Made by a program: the position numbers and the translations under genes. DNA of 64,000 bases from Ascaphus truei. Its lineage: Eukaryota > Chordata > Amphibia > Anura > Ascaphidae. A model generated the notes under the pieces. The model did no database searches. It was not told the DNA's origin and worked only from the letters and a program-made list of their open reading frames with translations. Positions 36,513 through 46,035 of this stretch are shown in pieces. Numbering within the stretch: position 1 is the first letter of the stretch; each line of letters begins with the position of its first letter. Location: positions 55,426,774-55,490,773 of the forward strand of contig CM071570.1 in the NCBI GenBank assembly GCA_036426205.1. The letters run 5' to 3'.

Positions 36513-36628
36513 CAAAGGAGGGAGAGGGGGCATTGTACCTTTTATTGGACCAACAAGTGATTGATATGTTGTTGGTCCAATAAAAGGTATTATACCAGTT
36601 ATACCACCTACTGCCTCTCCCTCCTTTG
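36513..36628. repeat. Large hairpin of GTTGGTCCAATAAAAGGTA type
   Basis: The left arm CAAAGGAGGGAGAG...TACCTTTTATTGGACCAACAA is inverted in the right arm TTGTTGGTCCAATAAAAGGTA...CTCTCCCTCCTTTG. From memory, GGTCCAATAAAAGGTAT-type text is common at 3' ends of some vertebrate retroelements including Penelope-like ones, so this may be two 3' ends in inverted arrangement. Confidence 0.55.
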
Positions 36629-36734
36629 TTTCTACATGGAAGAATGGACCAGCATGGCTACCCACCCTTCTTTGCCTCATACAGTCAGTGTAATGTTTTA
36701 TTGGTATGTTAGCTATTGTGTTTTATTTGACATT

Positions 36735-37070
36735 TTTATAAGGTATGAAGCAAGGGGTCTTCGGAGCTGAACCACATTGATTTCAGCTCCTGGGACCCCC
36801 TGCTTCCTGAGATAAATAATTGGAAGGTGCCCCCAGTAGCTGCTCTGACTGGGCTCCCAATATGGCGGTTTAAAGGTCACACAGGCCGATAGGAAGCAGT
36901 GACATCATCCCTTGCTGCTTCCTATTGGCCCACGTGGCGTGAGAGCTGTATACCTGTAGCACCGGTTTAGGAAAGTATTTCTGGAAGCAGGGGGTCTCTG
37001 GAGCTGAACCACGTTAATCTCCGCTGAGCTCCACAGACCCCCTGCTGCAAACCATGGGGGGACACATTTT
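36735..37070. repeat. Hairpin repeats of AAGCAGGGGGTC/GACCCCCTGCTT type
   Basis: Two short imperfect palindromes (about 36748-36812 and 36972-37046) each pair AGCAGGGGGTCT.TGGAGCTGA with a mirrored block ending ACCCCCTGCT. A third related hairpin, AGGGGTCCCCGGA to GAAGACCCCCTGCT, lies at about 16640-16684. Unclassified short palindromic family. Confidence 0.55.
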
Positions 37071-37783
37071 TTTGTTTGTTAAAGGTACAGGTCCTTTATT
37101 AGTAAACATTCAGTAATACCAGATTTAAAACAATTTTGTTGATGTAGACATATACCGGGTCTCTCCATGCTTTGTCTTGTAAACAATTTTGACATGTTTT
37201 CTTTTTGAGCCGTGAAACTTTGGAGAATTTTTTTTGTTTTTGTTTTCAGGAATTTTATAGCATACTGCAATTTTTTTCAGATAAAATAAAATTGCAAAGG
37301 CTATTGCTTAAATATGTATTCTTTGATTTCGAAAGAGAATTGTATAGAAAAAGGCGGAGTGTTAGATATTTTCTAAGAATCTTTTATTAACAGCAGTGCA
37401 TGCAGCCACCTCTGGTGTGGAGTACTTGCAGCACATGGAGTACTAGCAGCACATATCTGACATTCCTGTCTACATGTCAGCCCTACGAAAGGAGAGGCAC
37501 AAATAACAATTTGACAGGTATGTAAACATTACAGCTCAACCAGCAGCTACATTGAAAAAAAAAATCTCTAAAACCGTTTTGCAACAAGTAAATACCAAGG
37601 ACACTGAGCAAACCAACAACAAATAATTCCCTCATTTCAGAAAATGTGCTCACATTGTATTTGTCTCCAATATTTCTAAATGAAAGCAATGCTCATTATT
37701 TCATAAAACCCACAAAACAAACCCTCAGGCACTCCTGCAGAGCTGAGGGGAATTTCATCTTCAATAAGTGTTTCCAATAATAG

Positions 37784-37784
<1 letters not shown>
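37071..37784. other. No gene recognised
   Basis: AT-rich sequence without recognisable element up to the poly-C tract. Confidence 0.45.

Positions 37785-37814
<30 letters not shown>
37785..37814. repeat. Poly-C tract of 30 bases
   Basis: An unbroken C run preceded by TAGA and followed by TCTTTTTT. The complementary strand is poly-G. Confidence 0.95.
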
Positions 37815-37820
<6 letters not shown>

Positions 37821-37953
37821 TTGTTTCTCACATGGCAGTGAAAGGGTTAAAGGCGATTTGTTCTATATTTTGGGTTAAGTAGGAATTATGCCTTAGAAAT
37901 CAAAATGAAAAGAGGACTTAGTCATCATAGCTCTCTGTATCTTCCCTTTCTTA

Positions 37954-39194
37954 TGTAACGGGTATTCCCCCACCCAATCGCATATAGAGTGTATGTGAGG
38001 GGAACCTATATGTTACCAGGTGTGGTGCGTTATACCCGTCAGGCTCACAGTAGGCCTGAGCCTCCGCTAGTGAGAGCCTGGGGGTGAGTCTCTGGAACGG
38101 TTCTTCGGTCAGCGCCTCCACCTGTGTAGGATTCTAGAAGTGTAGAATGTTCCCTACACAGGACCCGCATATAGTAACCACATACACAAGAGTATAAGTA
38201 TAACCATTTAATATATGCAGCATCAACCTACACCATACACGTGCACTAACCCTATGCTATCAACTCAATAACTGTACAGCTCTGTACCAAAGTCTCAAAT
38301 GTCAGTCACTCCCGCTTAGGAGCGTATACCCAGTGCCCACCACCGTGTACCCCCACACCGTGTCCACAGTATACCCCTTTGTCCTGTGGTCAGCGCTGCC
38401 ACTATGTGTGAGTACTCTGTTGGTGCACTTTATTACAATACCTGCCCGGTGCGGCGGCACCTGGCTTTAAAGGATCTTCACAAAGGATCCGGCGATTTCC
38501 TGCACGACATCCAGGATCCACCCGCATGGTGATCCGTCAGGGGCGATCCCACCCTGAAGATAGTCCAGCTCTCTTACTGGTGTAGGCTTGAGCCCAAGCC
38601 TCTTGGCGAGAAGCACTGTGTCCCTAACTAGCAAACAGCTAATGGGGCAGGGTCCCTAACCTAGGGCCTGTCCCTACAGCACCACAAGCTATAAGGGGCT
38701 CATGACCTAACTGGGGCCTAGGGGGCTGCTGGCCTAATGCAGTGGGTCACAGACCCCTGCACGCACCTCCTACCCCTAGCTCTTTCTGGTCCTGACTGCT
38801 AACGTGGGCTCAGCACGCAAAATGTATCAAGCCCTCTGTGCAGGGAGATACTACAGCCCTATTGACTCCCTGGCATCACGTGGGTCGCTGCTGAGGCTCA
38901 TGGGACTTGTAGTTCCTTCTAAGAGCCTTCCCTGGTAGGCTAGGGTTCGCGCGCTATCACTGCGCATGTGCAATATCTCTGGCTGGCCGCCGCATCTCCG
39001 GTTGTACTGCGCATGCGCGAACTCACGCAAGATGGCGACGCCCTACTCGGGAGCCGCCGGGGACCTCCGGAGCACTGGAGCGCTCCCTGCTCTTCCCCCA
39101 CCCTCCAGAAGTGCCGGCGGGTCTGTCGCGTGACCCCCGGCAGCGGAGGTAACGAGGGGGGGGGGGTCGTGGGGCAGAACGGGACCTGGCTACA
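37954..39194. mobile_element. Probable solo LTR, 1.24 kb, with 4-bp target duplication
   Basis: The block begins TGTAACGGGTATTCCCC and ends CCTGGCTACA, giving TG...CA with short inverted ends. CTTA flanks it at 37950-37953 and 39195-39198. It is GC-richer than its surroundings and contains no internal retroelement genes. TGTAACGGG-type starts are familiar from Gypsy-like LTRs, but this is only a guess at family. Confidence 0.55.
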
Positions 39195-39198
39195 CTTA

Positions 39199-39965
39199 TA
39201 CCAAAGATATCGTGGGATCTTCTTGCATATGTTCCCATTTTATGAAATGTTATATGGTTACATGTCTGCTGGTCCTTCGGTGCTGTAACTAAAATATAAT
39301 TGCCGCATAGTGTATGACTCTCTATGAAACTTGCTTTTGCATATTGTATTGGACAAAGTAGTAGTGAGTAATGAGTAGTGAGCAAAGACCCTTTGCATAA
39401 TGTGACACATCTTTGTATCCAATGAGATTTGCACCGCTGAATGAGGAAAATGCCTCATCTATGTTCAATGACATCTTTGTCATTTTTTTTTCTCCTGCAT
39501 GTTTTTGTCTTGTCTGTATAGACGTTTGAGTACCTGACATTTAATAACATAACAACCAAAGTGGACCGTTATACTTAACTTTGCAAAATAATAACACTTT
39601 CCTTCCCAGGGGCCCAATTATAATTAGTGGATGAAATGGTGGCAGTTGTCTTTCATTTGCCAATGTTGATGTGCTGTGTATGTTTGCACAAGTTCCCAAT
39701 GTTCTCCATGTTTGCATATATGCGCACGTATGTTATACACGTCTGTCTAATAAGTCAAATCAGTGATTCTGGACTTGACATAAATATGCGAAGTATAATC
39801 TTATTCAAGTGGGTGAGACTCCATTGAAGTTTGTAAACCAAAGTAAGATGGACTCTTAGGTCTTTATTCAACACTGCCAGAACCAGACGATTGCGCGTCT
39901 TAATGACCGAAACTTGTCAGGTTCAGCGGAATGGGGCAACTCGCCACTGGCCATCTCGCCGCTAA
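39199..39965. other. No gene recognised
   Basis: Unique-looking AT-rich DNA. Confidence 0.45.
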
Positions 39966-40240
39966 GGTAAGTTATTAAGGGGTTAACTTTAGGGGTTTTA
40001 GAGTAAGTGGTAAGGTTGGGGGTTTTAGGGTACGGGCTCCGTTTATGGGTTTTTACGTTAAGGTTTAGCTTTTAGTGTAAAGGGTTAAGGCTAGGGGTTT
40101 TAGGGTAACGGGTTAAGGATTTTAGGGTGAAGATTATCGTTCGTCTTAGGGATTAAGGTCAGGGGTTTTAGGGTAAGGGGTTAACAGGTTAGGGTAAGCA
40201 TTTAACGTTAGGTGCTTTTAGGGTAAGGTTAGTGGGTTAC
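39966..40240 (+). repeat. Degenerate TTAGGG-like array (copy 1)
   Basis: Irregular copies of GGGTTTTAGGGTAAGGGGTTAA on the plus strand (GGTTTTAGGGTA repeats near 40025, 40095 and 40160). A reversed short segment (CCCTAAAACCCCCTACCC) follows at about 40575-40650. Both, and a further copy at 58710-58935, sit beside GCTGCTAAGGTAAGTT- or CGAGAAGGTAAGTTT-type text, so the array belongs to a larger repeat unit rather than to a telomere fusion. Confidence 0.6.
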
Positions 40241-40859
40241 CTTCACAGCGAGACGGCCATCACAAAGCAGTCCTCTGTGGCTGATCTGCGGGGGAATGGC
40301 GATTTTCCTGCTAGACCGAGGTTCAGCAACAGGGAATTCAGGAAGAGAGTTGGGGATCTGAATCTGCACATGGGGGTCCAGAATTGTATTAAAGAGCTTA
40401 TTTAATAAGAGAAAATGTAGAGTTGTACCCTATATTCATTATTCTGCACCACTGCTGAAGTGGTCTAGGACAGTTGGTTGCGGCCGTTTTGCCGTGACCA
40501 AATGGCGTCCGGCGCTTCGCTGCGACTCACCCCGCCGCCGGAAGCTGCCTCTGCTGGCCACTTGGCTGCTAAGGTAAGTTCCTTACCCTAAAACCCCCTA
40601 CCCCAAGCTCTTACTGTAAAACCCCTTAAATTAACCCCCTACCCTAAACAGTAATAAAGCTTACCTTAGAAGCGTCCGGCGTTTGGCATTCCAGCGTCAG
40701 GCCGGCTGCTGCCGCAGGGTGAGTCTCGGCAAAACCGCGGCGACCAAATGTCCCCTTCCGTGCGGAAGAGCTGGCACTATTCTGGAGGACCTTGCTCTGA
40801 AAGGAACTTTTTTCACTGTGCTGCCGTTTGCAGATGTTCACAAAAGATAGACAATTACT

Positions 40860-42610
40860 CATTTAGTCCAGATTAACATAAATAACTGTGGGAAAACCTC
40901 ACTGGGATTCATAAACCGCACATTATTATTTTTTCTACGCAAAGAAATATGTTTGACATCTCATTCTGAATTGTTTGTCGCACCTCATGAAAAATCCCTC
41001 TTTAGTGACTGTGTTTTCCCCCCTGCAGATAAACAGAATCCCGATTTATAGTAGGATTACAATCATACTGCGGGATTCCACATTACATACGAAAAATCTG
41101 CACTTCAATATTCCTTCAAAGTCTATTAACTCAATTCTAGCTTTCGGTGGAAGTGGAAATCCGCATTATGCGGCAATGCCACACTAGGAGATTTTATTCT
41201 GCTTAACTCTAAACAGATGTAATATGGAGATTTCAGGAGTATTCAGAGCACTAGGTAACAGCCTTGTTCCAAATGCATCAAGTAGCTTTCCTGCAAATGT
41301 TCAATGCTGTTCTTCAAGACCAGCCTTTGTTCAAAGCCAATAAATCTGGATTTCAAGCTCCTCCTGACCATTACTTTTCACATAATCGGTACATTGAAAC
41401 ACTTCTGTTCTACACTGAATCTACTTGCAGCCTTATTCTGGTTATAAAGACCATCAAAGGGACTGGCCACTATTGAACTAACGTTCAAACCCTCAAATAA
41501 AATATACATCAAACGCTTACAGCAAAATATGCCAACTCGCCAAATCTTTAGGAAAAGCTCTTTTGGGACACACTTCTCCTTTTGTACAGAATTTGTGGAA
41601 AGTGACACTTTTTAGTGAGCATTGGTTAATGGTTACATTACAGATGCAAAAACCTGGCCACTAAGCTGTTTATTAACAGGGCATTTCTTTGTATTTTTAA
41701 ATGAATGAAACATATGTTTGTGTCTTTCCATGCAAAGCGCTGCATTTTTAAAGAGTGGTAGAGACAGCACAATGCTAATTAAGATGCAGCCGAAAGTTAA
41801 TGTTTCATGGCGTTTAACTCTTAAACATACTCAATAATCACATCCTAGATTGCTAATGAAACCTGATTTGTGTTTCATTTTTGCTTCGTGTTTCATAGCA
41901 ATACCAGCTTTGCGTAGTCCGATGTCATCAGTGATGTTATGTTTTAAATCCGATTTCTTTGTTTGAAAGAATACCTGGGGTTTCATATGCAAGTTACTGT
42001 GCCCCATTCTGCAGGGGAGTGGTATTGGGAGCTTCAGACTTGAAGTGAACCACTCTTTGTTCAGAAGCCCAGAATTCCAGGATTGATTAAATAACGCCTC
42101 ACTCCGGTTGTAGGTTTAGACAGTAGCTTATAAACTTCTGTAGTTGCATTTTTTGTATTTATTTTTTACAATGTGAGTGCAGCTGCTAAAAAGCTCAGTG
42201 CTCGGCACTAATGCATTCTACAGCCTTTGTATTTTCACTTCTCTTTCTTATCAGACCCCCTGTAGAGTCTGAGAGCTCAGCCCCTGAGACTCTCCCAGCC
42301 TAAAACAAGGGACAATTGGAAGGCTAAGAGTGTTTTAAATGGACATCTGCAGATTACCGTGAGCTTAACCCTTTCCTACCAGTAGGATTGGCAGTTCATG
42401 GCATCAAAGGGGTTAAATAATGTATTTCATTTAAGAACTTTGAATTTGATAACCATAAATAAAAATACCACTTGTCTGTTGTAATAATACCCTTTTAGCA
42501 CTGCCAAAAATATGTAATATCTATCTTCTACTTGCTCCATGTGTTAAGGCAACTCAAAACTCCTGCCAAGCATTTGCTAGCACTTCAAATTATGCTACAG
42601 CCCCGCTGCC
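40860..42610. other. No gene recognised
   Basis: AT-rich intron-like DNA without clear elements. Confidence 0.45.
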
Positions 42611-42617
42611 TGCACTG

Positions 42618-42935
42618 CACGTGCGCCTGCGAGGCTGGCGGCGCGTGCAGCCAAATTCCCCAGTCTGCAGTGAGCTGCAGGGGGAAAGACGGGGGGGAGG
42701 GAGTGATGGGACGCGGCCATGACGTCACCCGGCAGGTTCGCCCTCATTGGCTGAACCGTCAGGGGCGTGGCCTAGCGCTCCGTCGCCCGTGTCCATCTCA
42801 ATTTTCTGGAAGAAAAACTCGCCGCACGGCGCCCCCCCCTCGCAGCGGGCCCGTCTCCATTGAGGGGCGGCTCTTTTTCCCCACAGCGCCCGCCATAGCG
42901 AGCGCTGCAGTAGCCAGTGGGGACCAAGGCTAAGT
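42618..42935. mobile_element. GC-rich short interspersed element (copy 2)
   Basis: Homologous to 5475-5797 over most of its length, ending GTGGGGACCAAGGC before TAAG. Compared with copy 1 it has small indels, for example in its G-run, and point changes. Confidence 0.5.
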
Positions 42936-43014
42936 CAGTGGCCCTTAGGTTTGGCAGGAGTAGTGTTATGTATAATGTCCCCTGTTATTGATCACTGTTC
43001 ATTCATTCATGCGT

Positions 43015-43052
43015 GCGTGTATGTATGTATGTGTGAGTATATGTATACATAT

Positions 43053-43082
<30 letters not shown>
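43015..43082. repeat. (GTAT)n/(TA)n microsatellite
   Basis: TGTATGTATGTATGTG followed by TATATA runs directly abuts the left pseudo-LTR copy. Confidence 0.85.
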
Positions 43083-43083
<1 letters not shown>

Positions 43084-43430
43084 AGAATATCACTTGCGAG
43101 CACATTGACAGGTCTGCAACCCTGCCTTTCAACCATTATCACATAGAATACAGTGCTTCCACCGCAGCAGGGGATTCTGGGAAATGACAAGCAAATGAGC
43201 ACACAATGTGTCACCTTTTTCCTGGAATATCATTCACATGGTATTCATGCACCGCACCATACTAGTGCCAGGTGAGTGCAATACCATTTAACATGGTCCC
43301 CTATAAGCTTAAGCTTGCTGCATTTTTGAGCACAGCCTGGGTTCAAATGCATAGCCAGTAAACACACCCACAGACAGCCGTTTCGACCTTAATGGGTCTC
43401 CTCAGTGTGGGGTTGGTTATACTAGCTTTG
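43083..43430 (-). repeat. Penelope-like pseudo-LTR, inverted left copy with hammerhead
   Basis: Reading minus, the block starts near 43430 (CTAGTATAACCAACCCCACA), passes through the hammerhead (43411-43367) and continues with the shared body (AAGCTTATAGGGGACCATG, ATTTCCCAGAATCCC, GCAGACCTGTCAATGTG-like). About 50 bp near 43225-43280 is extra relative to other copies. It is the mirror image of the copy at 43470-43770, so the two form a large inverted repeat. Confidence 0.7.
43367..43411 (-). ncRNA. Hammerhead ribozyme of a Penelope-like element, core intact
   Basis: Reading the minus strand: stem I strand CCCACA, core CTGAGGA (the position-7 base is free in the CUGANGA consensus), stem II GACC-CATTAA-GGTC, core GAAA, C, a four-base loop GGCT, then GTC as cleavage triplet and the second stem I strand TGTGGG. 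All six stem I pairs and four stem II pairs are Watson-Crick. Stem III is only about two pairs, as reported for the minimal type I hammerheads of Penelope-like elements, which may act as dimers. Compared with 44731-44773, stem I changed from CTCACA/TGTGAG to CCCACA/TGTGGG on both sides. Confidence 0.75.
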
Positions 43431-43469
43431 CAAAATGAAGGTGGAATAGGTTTCACCACACTTAGTTAA

Positions 43470-43755
43470 GTTATGGTGGCTGTGCTCAAAGCTGTGAAAT
43501 GCAGCAAGCTTAAGCTTATAGGGGACCATGTTAAATGGTTTTGAAGCAAAAGGTGGCACTGTGTGCTCATTTGCATGTCATTTCCCAGAATCCCTTGCTG
43601 CAGTTGAAGCGCTGTGTGCTGGGTGATAATGGTGAAAGGCGGGGTTGCAAACCTGTCTAAGACATGCAAATGAGCATACAGTAAAATTTCCATTTGCTAT
43701 ATGCTTTGCTGTGGAGGGTTTTTGTCACTTTTTTTACCCACCATAACTTAACTAA

Positions 43756-43770
<15 letters not shown>
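43470..43770 (+). repeat. Penelope-like pseudo-LTR, sense copy without hammerhead
   Basis: Contains GAAATGCAGCAAGCTTAAGC, AAAAGGTGGCACTGTGTGC, CATTTCCCAGAATCCCTTGC, GGGTGATAATGGTGAAAGGC and ends TTTACCCACCATAACTTA. The sequence from the left inverted copy into this one forms a hairpin with roughly 250-bp arms. Confidence 0.7.
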
Positions 43771-43799
<29 letters not shown>

Positions 43800-43805
<6 letters not shown>

Positions 43806-44046
43806 AAGGGCTAAACAAGAGAATGAACCTGCATCGCCACAGCATCACACGCGGTACAAGAGACAGTCCTGTTGGCGAACATTTCTCTGACTCTGGCCAT
43901 AAGATGAACGATCTGAGGGTTGCCATACTCAAAGGTAATCTTAAAACCCCGAAAGAGAGACGGTTGCATGAATACAAATTTATGCAACTGTTCGGGACAC
44001 TTAGCAGTGGCCTAAACAGAGATCGAAATTTTATGAGTCATTACTG
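43800..44046 (+). pseudogene. C-terminal part of a Penelope-like ORF (GIY-YIG region tail)
   Basis: The plus frame after a (TA)n run reads KRMNLHRHSITRGTR, SPVGEHFSDSGHKMNDLRV, ILKGNLKTPKERRLHEYKF and ends GLNRDRNFMSHY at the stop near 44046. From memory this pattern (HR..I, PV..HF...GH...D, ER...E, GLN.D..F..HY) is typical of the C-terminal segment around the GIY-YIG endonuclease of vertebrate Penelope-like elements. The reverse transcriptase and the GIY-YIG motifs themselves are missing, so the copy is 5'-truncated and dead. Neighbouring pseudo-LTRs with hammerheads support the assignment. Confidence 0.65.
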
Positions 44047-44572
44047 ACAGTAGTGAACTCTCGTCCCATGAGCGCTAAAGGCCATGTCTGTACATACTGT
44101 GCTATATGTATGCACACACAGCTGTCTCTCACACATACTAATACTCCTTGTTTTTCCATCCCTATACACCAATAGGGACCACTAAGTATCCACACACACT
44201 TTTAGTTGTGCTACAAACTCTCACATTTCCACACCCACCCACACCATTTATATCCACTCCCTCTCCACACACACCTTGTGTAAAGCACTGTATATACTGT
44301 GGGCTCTCCATTCATTTTTATTCACACTGATACACATACACACTCTTTCTTCACTTGCTTTCAGTAACCTTTTGACACCTCTAGCCATAAAACACATCCA
44401 CACCGGGGGAAGGAACAGCACAGATAACATTCCAAGAGACACTGTTTTTAAGTATACCTTTTGCTTCATTCATTGTAACATCGCCGGAAGAAGAGATCAG
44501 TGTATCTCGAAAGCTCGCACAAATAAAAGCATTTCGTTAGCCACAGAACGGTATCATCTATTTATTTTTTGA
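44047..44572 (+). mobile_element. 3' untranslated region of the Penelope-like element
   Basis: It follows the ORF stop and contains CA-rich text. It ends with CATTGTAACATCGCCGG, CGAAAGCTCGCACAAATAAA and GTTAGCCACAGAACGGTATC, the same block found antisense at 81-238. A (TA)n tract follows at 44573-44612. Confidence 0.6.
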
Positions 44573-44612
44573 TTATATATATATATATATATATACATAT
44601 ATATACATATAC

Positions 44613-44970
44613 ATTGTAAGTTATGGTGGGTGAAAAAGGCAACAAGAAACTTCTTTCACCCACCATAACTTAAAAAGTGTATGGTAAATCCTACTGCCTT
44701 GACAATTGCAAAGCCAGCAGTACAACCAACCTCACACTGCTGAGACCCATTAAGGTTGAAACATGTCTGTGAGTGGTTTCTCTGGCGTTGCATCTGATTC
44801 CCATTCTGTGCTTAAAAGCTGTGTTAACAGCGAGCATTAGCTTATAAGGGTTTCATGAAAAAATGGATTTCAGGCAAAAGGTTACACGTGTGGTCATTTG
44901 CAGGTCATTTCCCAGAATCCCTTGCTGCAGTGGAAGCACATATGAATATGCTCTCAAGTGATCTTTTTTT
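44613..44970 (+). repeat. Penelope-like pseudo-LTR, right copy with hammerhead
   Basis: It opens with GTAAGTTATGGTGGGTGAAA and its inverted partner TTTCACCCACCATAACTTA, a small hairpin marking the pseudo-LTR end. It runs through the hammerhead at 44731-44773 and then the shared body, with the usual landmarks GTGCTTAAAAGCTGTG, GGATTTCAGGCAAAAGG and CCCAGAATCCCTTGCTGCAG. Confidence 0.7.
44731..44773 (+). ncRNA. Hammerhead ribozyme of a Penelope-like element, one core change
   Basis: Stem I CTCACA (44731-44736) pairs with TGTGAG (44768-44773). Core CTGCTGA (44737-44743) differs from CUGANGA at the conserved A6. Stem II is GACC-CATTAA-GGTT with one G-T pair. GAAA (44758-44761) is intact, then C, a two-base loop AT, and GTC (44765-44767) as cleavage triplet. 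The core change probably lowers or removes activity. Confidence 0.7.
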
Positions 44971-45735
44971 TAAAAATATAATATATATATGAGGCGCAAA
45001 AACAAAAGCACCTATATGGTGTAGTATGTTTTATTCAACAAGAAAAGTTAAAATAATGTAAGTAATGCACTCACAAAAGAGTGTCTTTATAATCTGTTTA
45101 TCTGTAGTTCTGTAGAGTGTTGGTTCTCCGTTTTGTCAGCTGGCGTCTCTCTGCAGCATGGGGGATTCCCCCACTGACAGTGCTGGCGCCCCTCTGCGCT
45201 GTCCAACGCTGCCTTTGCTGAGCTGGAGGACGTCACTGTGGAAGCTGCTGTAGCTGGACCCAATTCACACTCGCTCTGCACTTCAGGCTCTGCGCATTTC
45301 ACAGAACTTAGTCTGCTTCGTCAGTAAGAGAGTCATTTGTTTTGTGAGGATTGATGTTGATTAATTGTAGCTTGTGGGATTGATTCTATATATTAAATTA
45401 TAGTGAACAAAGCGTTCAAACCCTCCTAGGTTTTTTCATCAAGTGTACTCTGAGGATTGATTAAATACAAGGCAGTGTTTAAGAAATATACCCTAAATTG
45501 TGATTCAAGGTGTTGGAATTGGGAAGGTTAGTTTAAAAGCCTTAGCTCAAAAAAAAGCTGTGCATAGAGCCCCCTCCATAACATTAAAATAAAACAGGCC
45601 TGGCACTGGCATGTGTAACCCCTTCAGTGCCAGGAGGCCTGCAGCGCATTGAAGACCTGCTTGACACTGACTGTTTACAGGTTTGAATATGGTTGCTCAA
45701 CAGAAATTTAGAAAATCAGAAATCTCACAGTATTT
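44971..45735. other. No gene recognised
   Basis: A GC-richer patch at 45080-45310 looks repeat-derived but was not classified. A short hairpin (CCTGGCACTGGCA...TGCCAGG) lies near 45598-45637. Confidence 0.4.
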
Positions 45736-45739
45736 GTAT

Positions 45740-46035
45740 AACCAGACATTAAAAAAAAACTTATGGGTAACAAAAAGGGAAGAAAAACCCTCCACCGTAC
45801 AATGTACAGTAAATAAAAATACTAATTGTGGCTCATTTGCATGTCTCAGACAGGTCTTTCCCCATTATCTCTTAGCAAACCGTGCTTCCACTGCAGCCAG
45901 GGATTCTGGGTAATGACATGCAAATGAGCACTCACAGTGAGTCACTCTTTACTTCATATCCATTTTAACATGGAACCCTATAAGGTTATGTCTGCCGTAT
46001 TACACAGCTTTTCAGCACAGCCTGGGTTGAAGAAG
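45740..46035 (-). repeat. Penelope-like pseudo-LTR copy, antisense
   Basis: Shared inverted landmarks AACCCTCCACCGT, GCATGTCTCAGACAGGTC, TTCCACTGCAGCCAGGGATT, ATGCAAATGAGCAC and CAGCACAGCCTGGGTT. It stops before the hammerhead. Confidence 0.6.

Noticed and set aside
39966..40240. True interstitial telomere
   Set aside because: Units are irregular and embedded in a repeat whose lead-in recurs elsewhere in the window.
40975..41190. Possible exon after CCCCCCTGCAG near 41025
   Set aside because: The acceptor-like site has no matching donor with a sensible open frame, and no motif was recognised.
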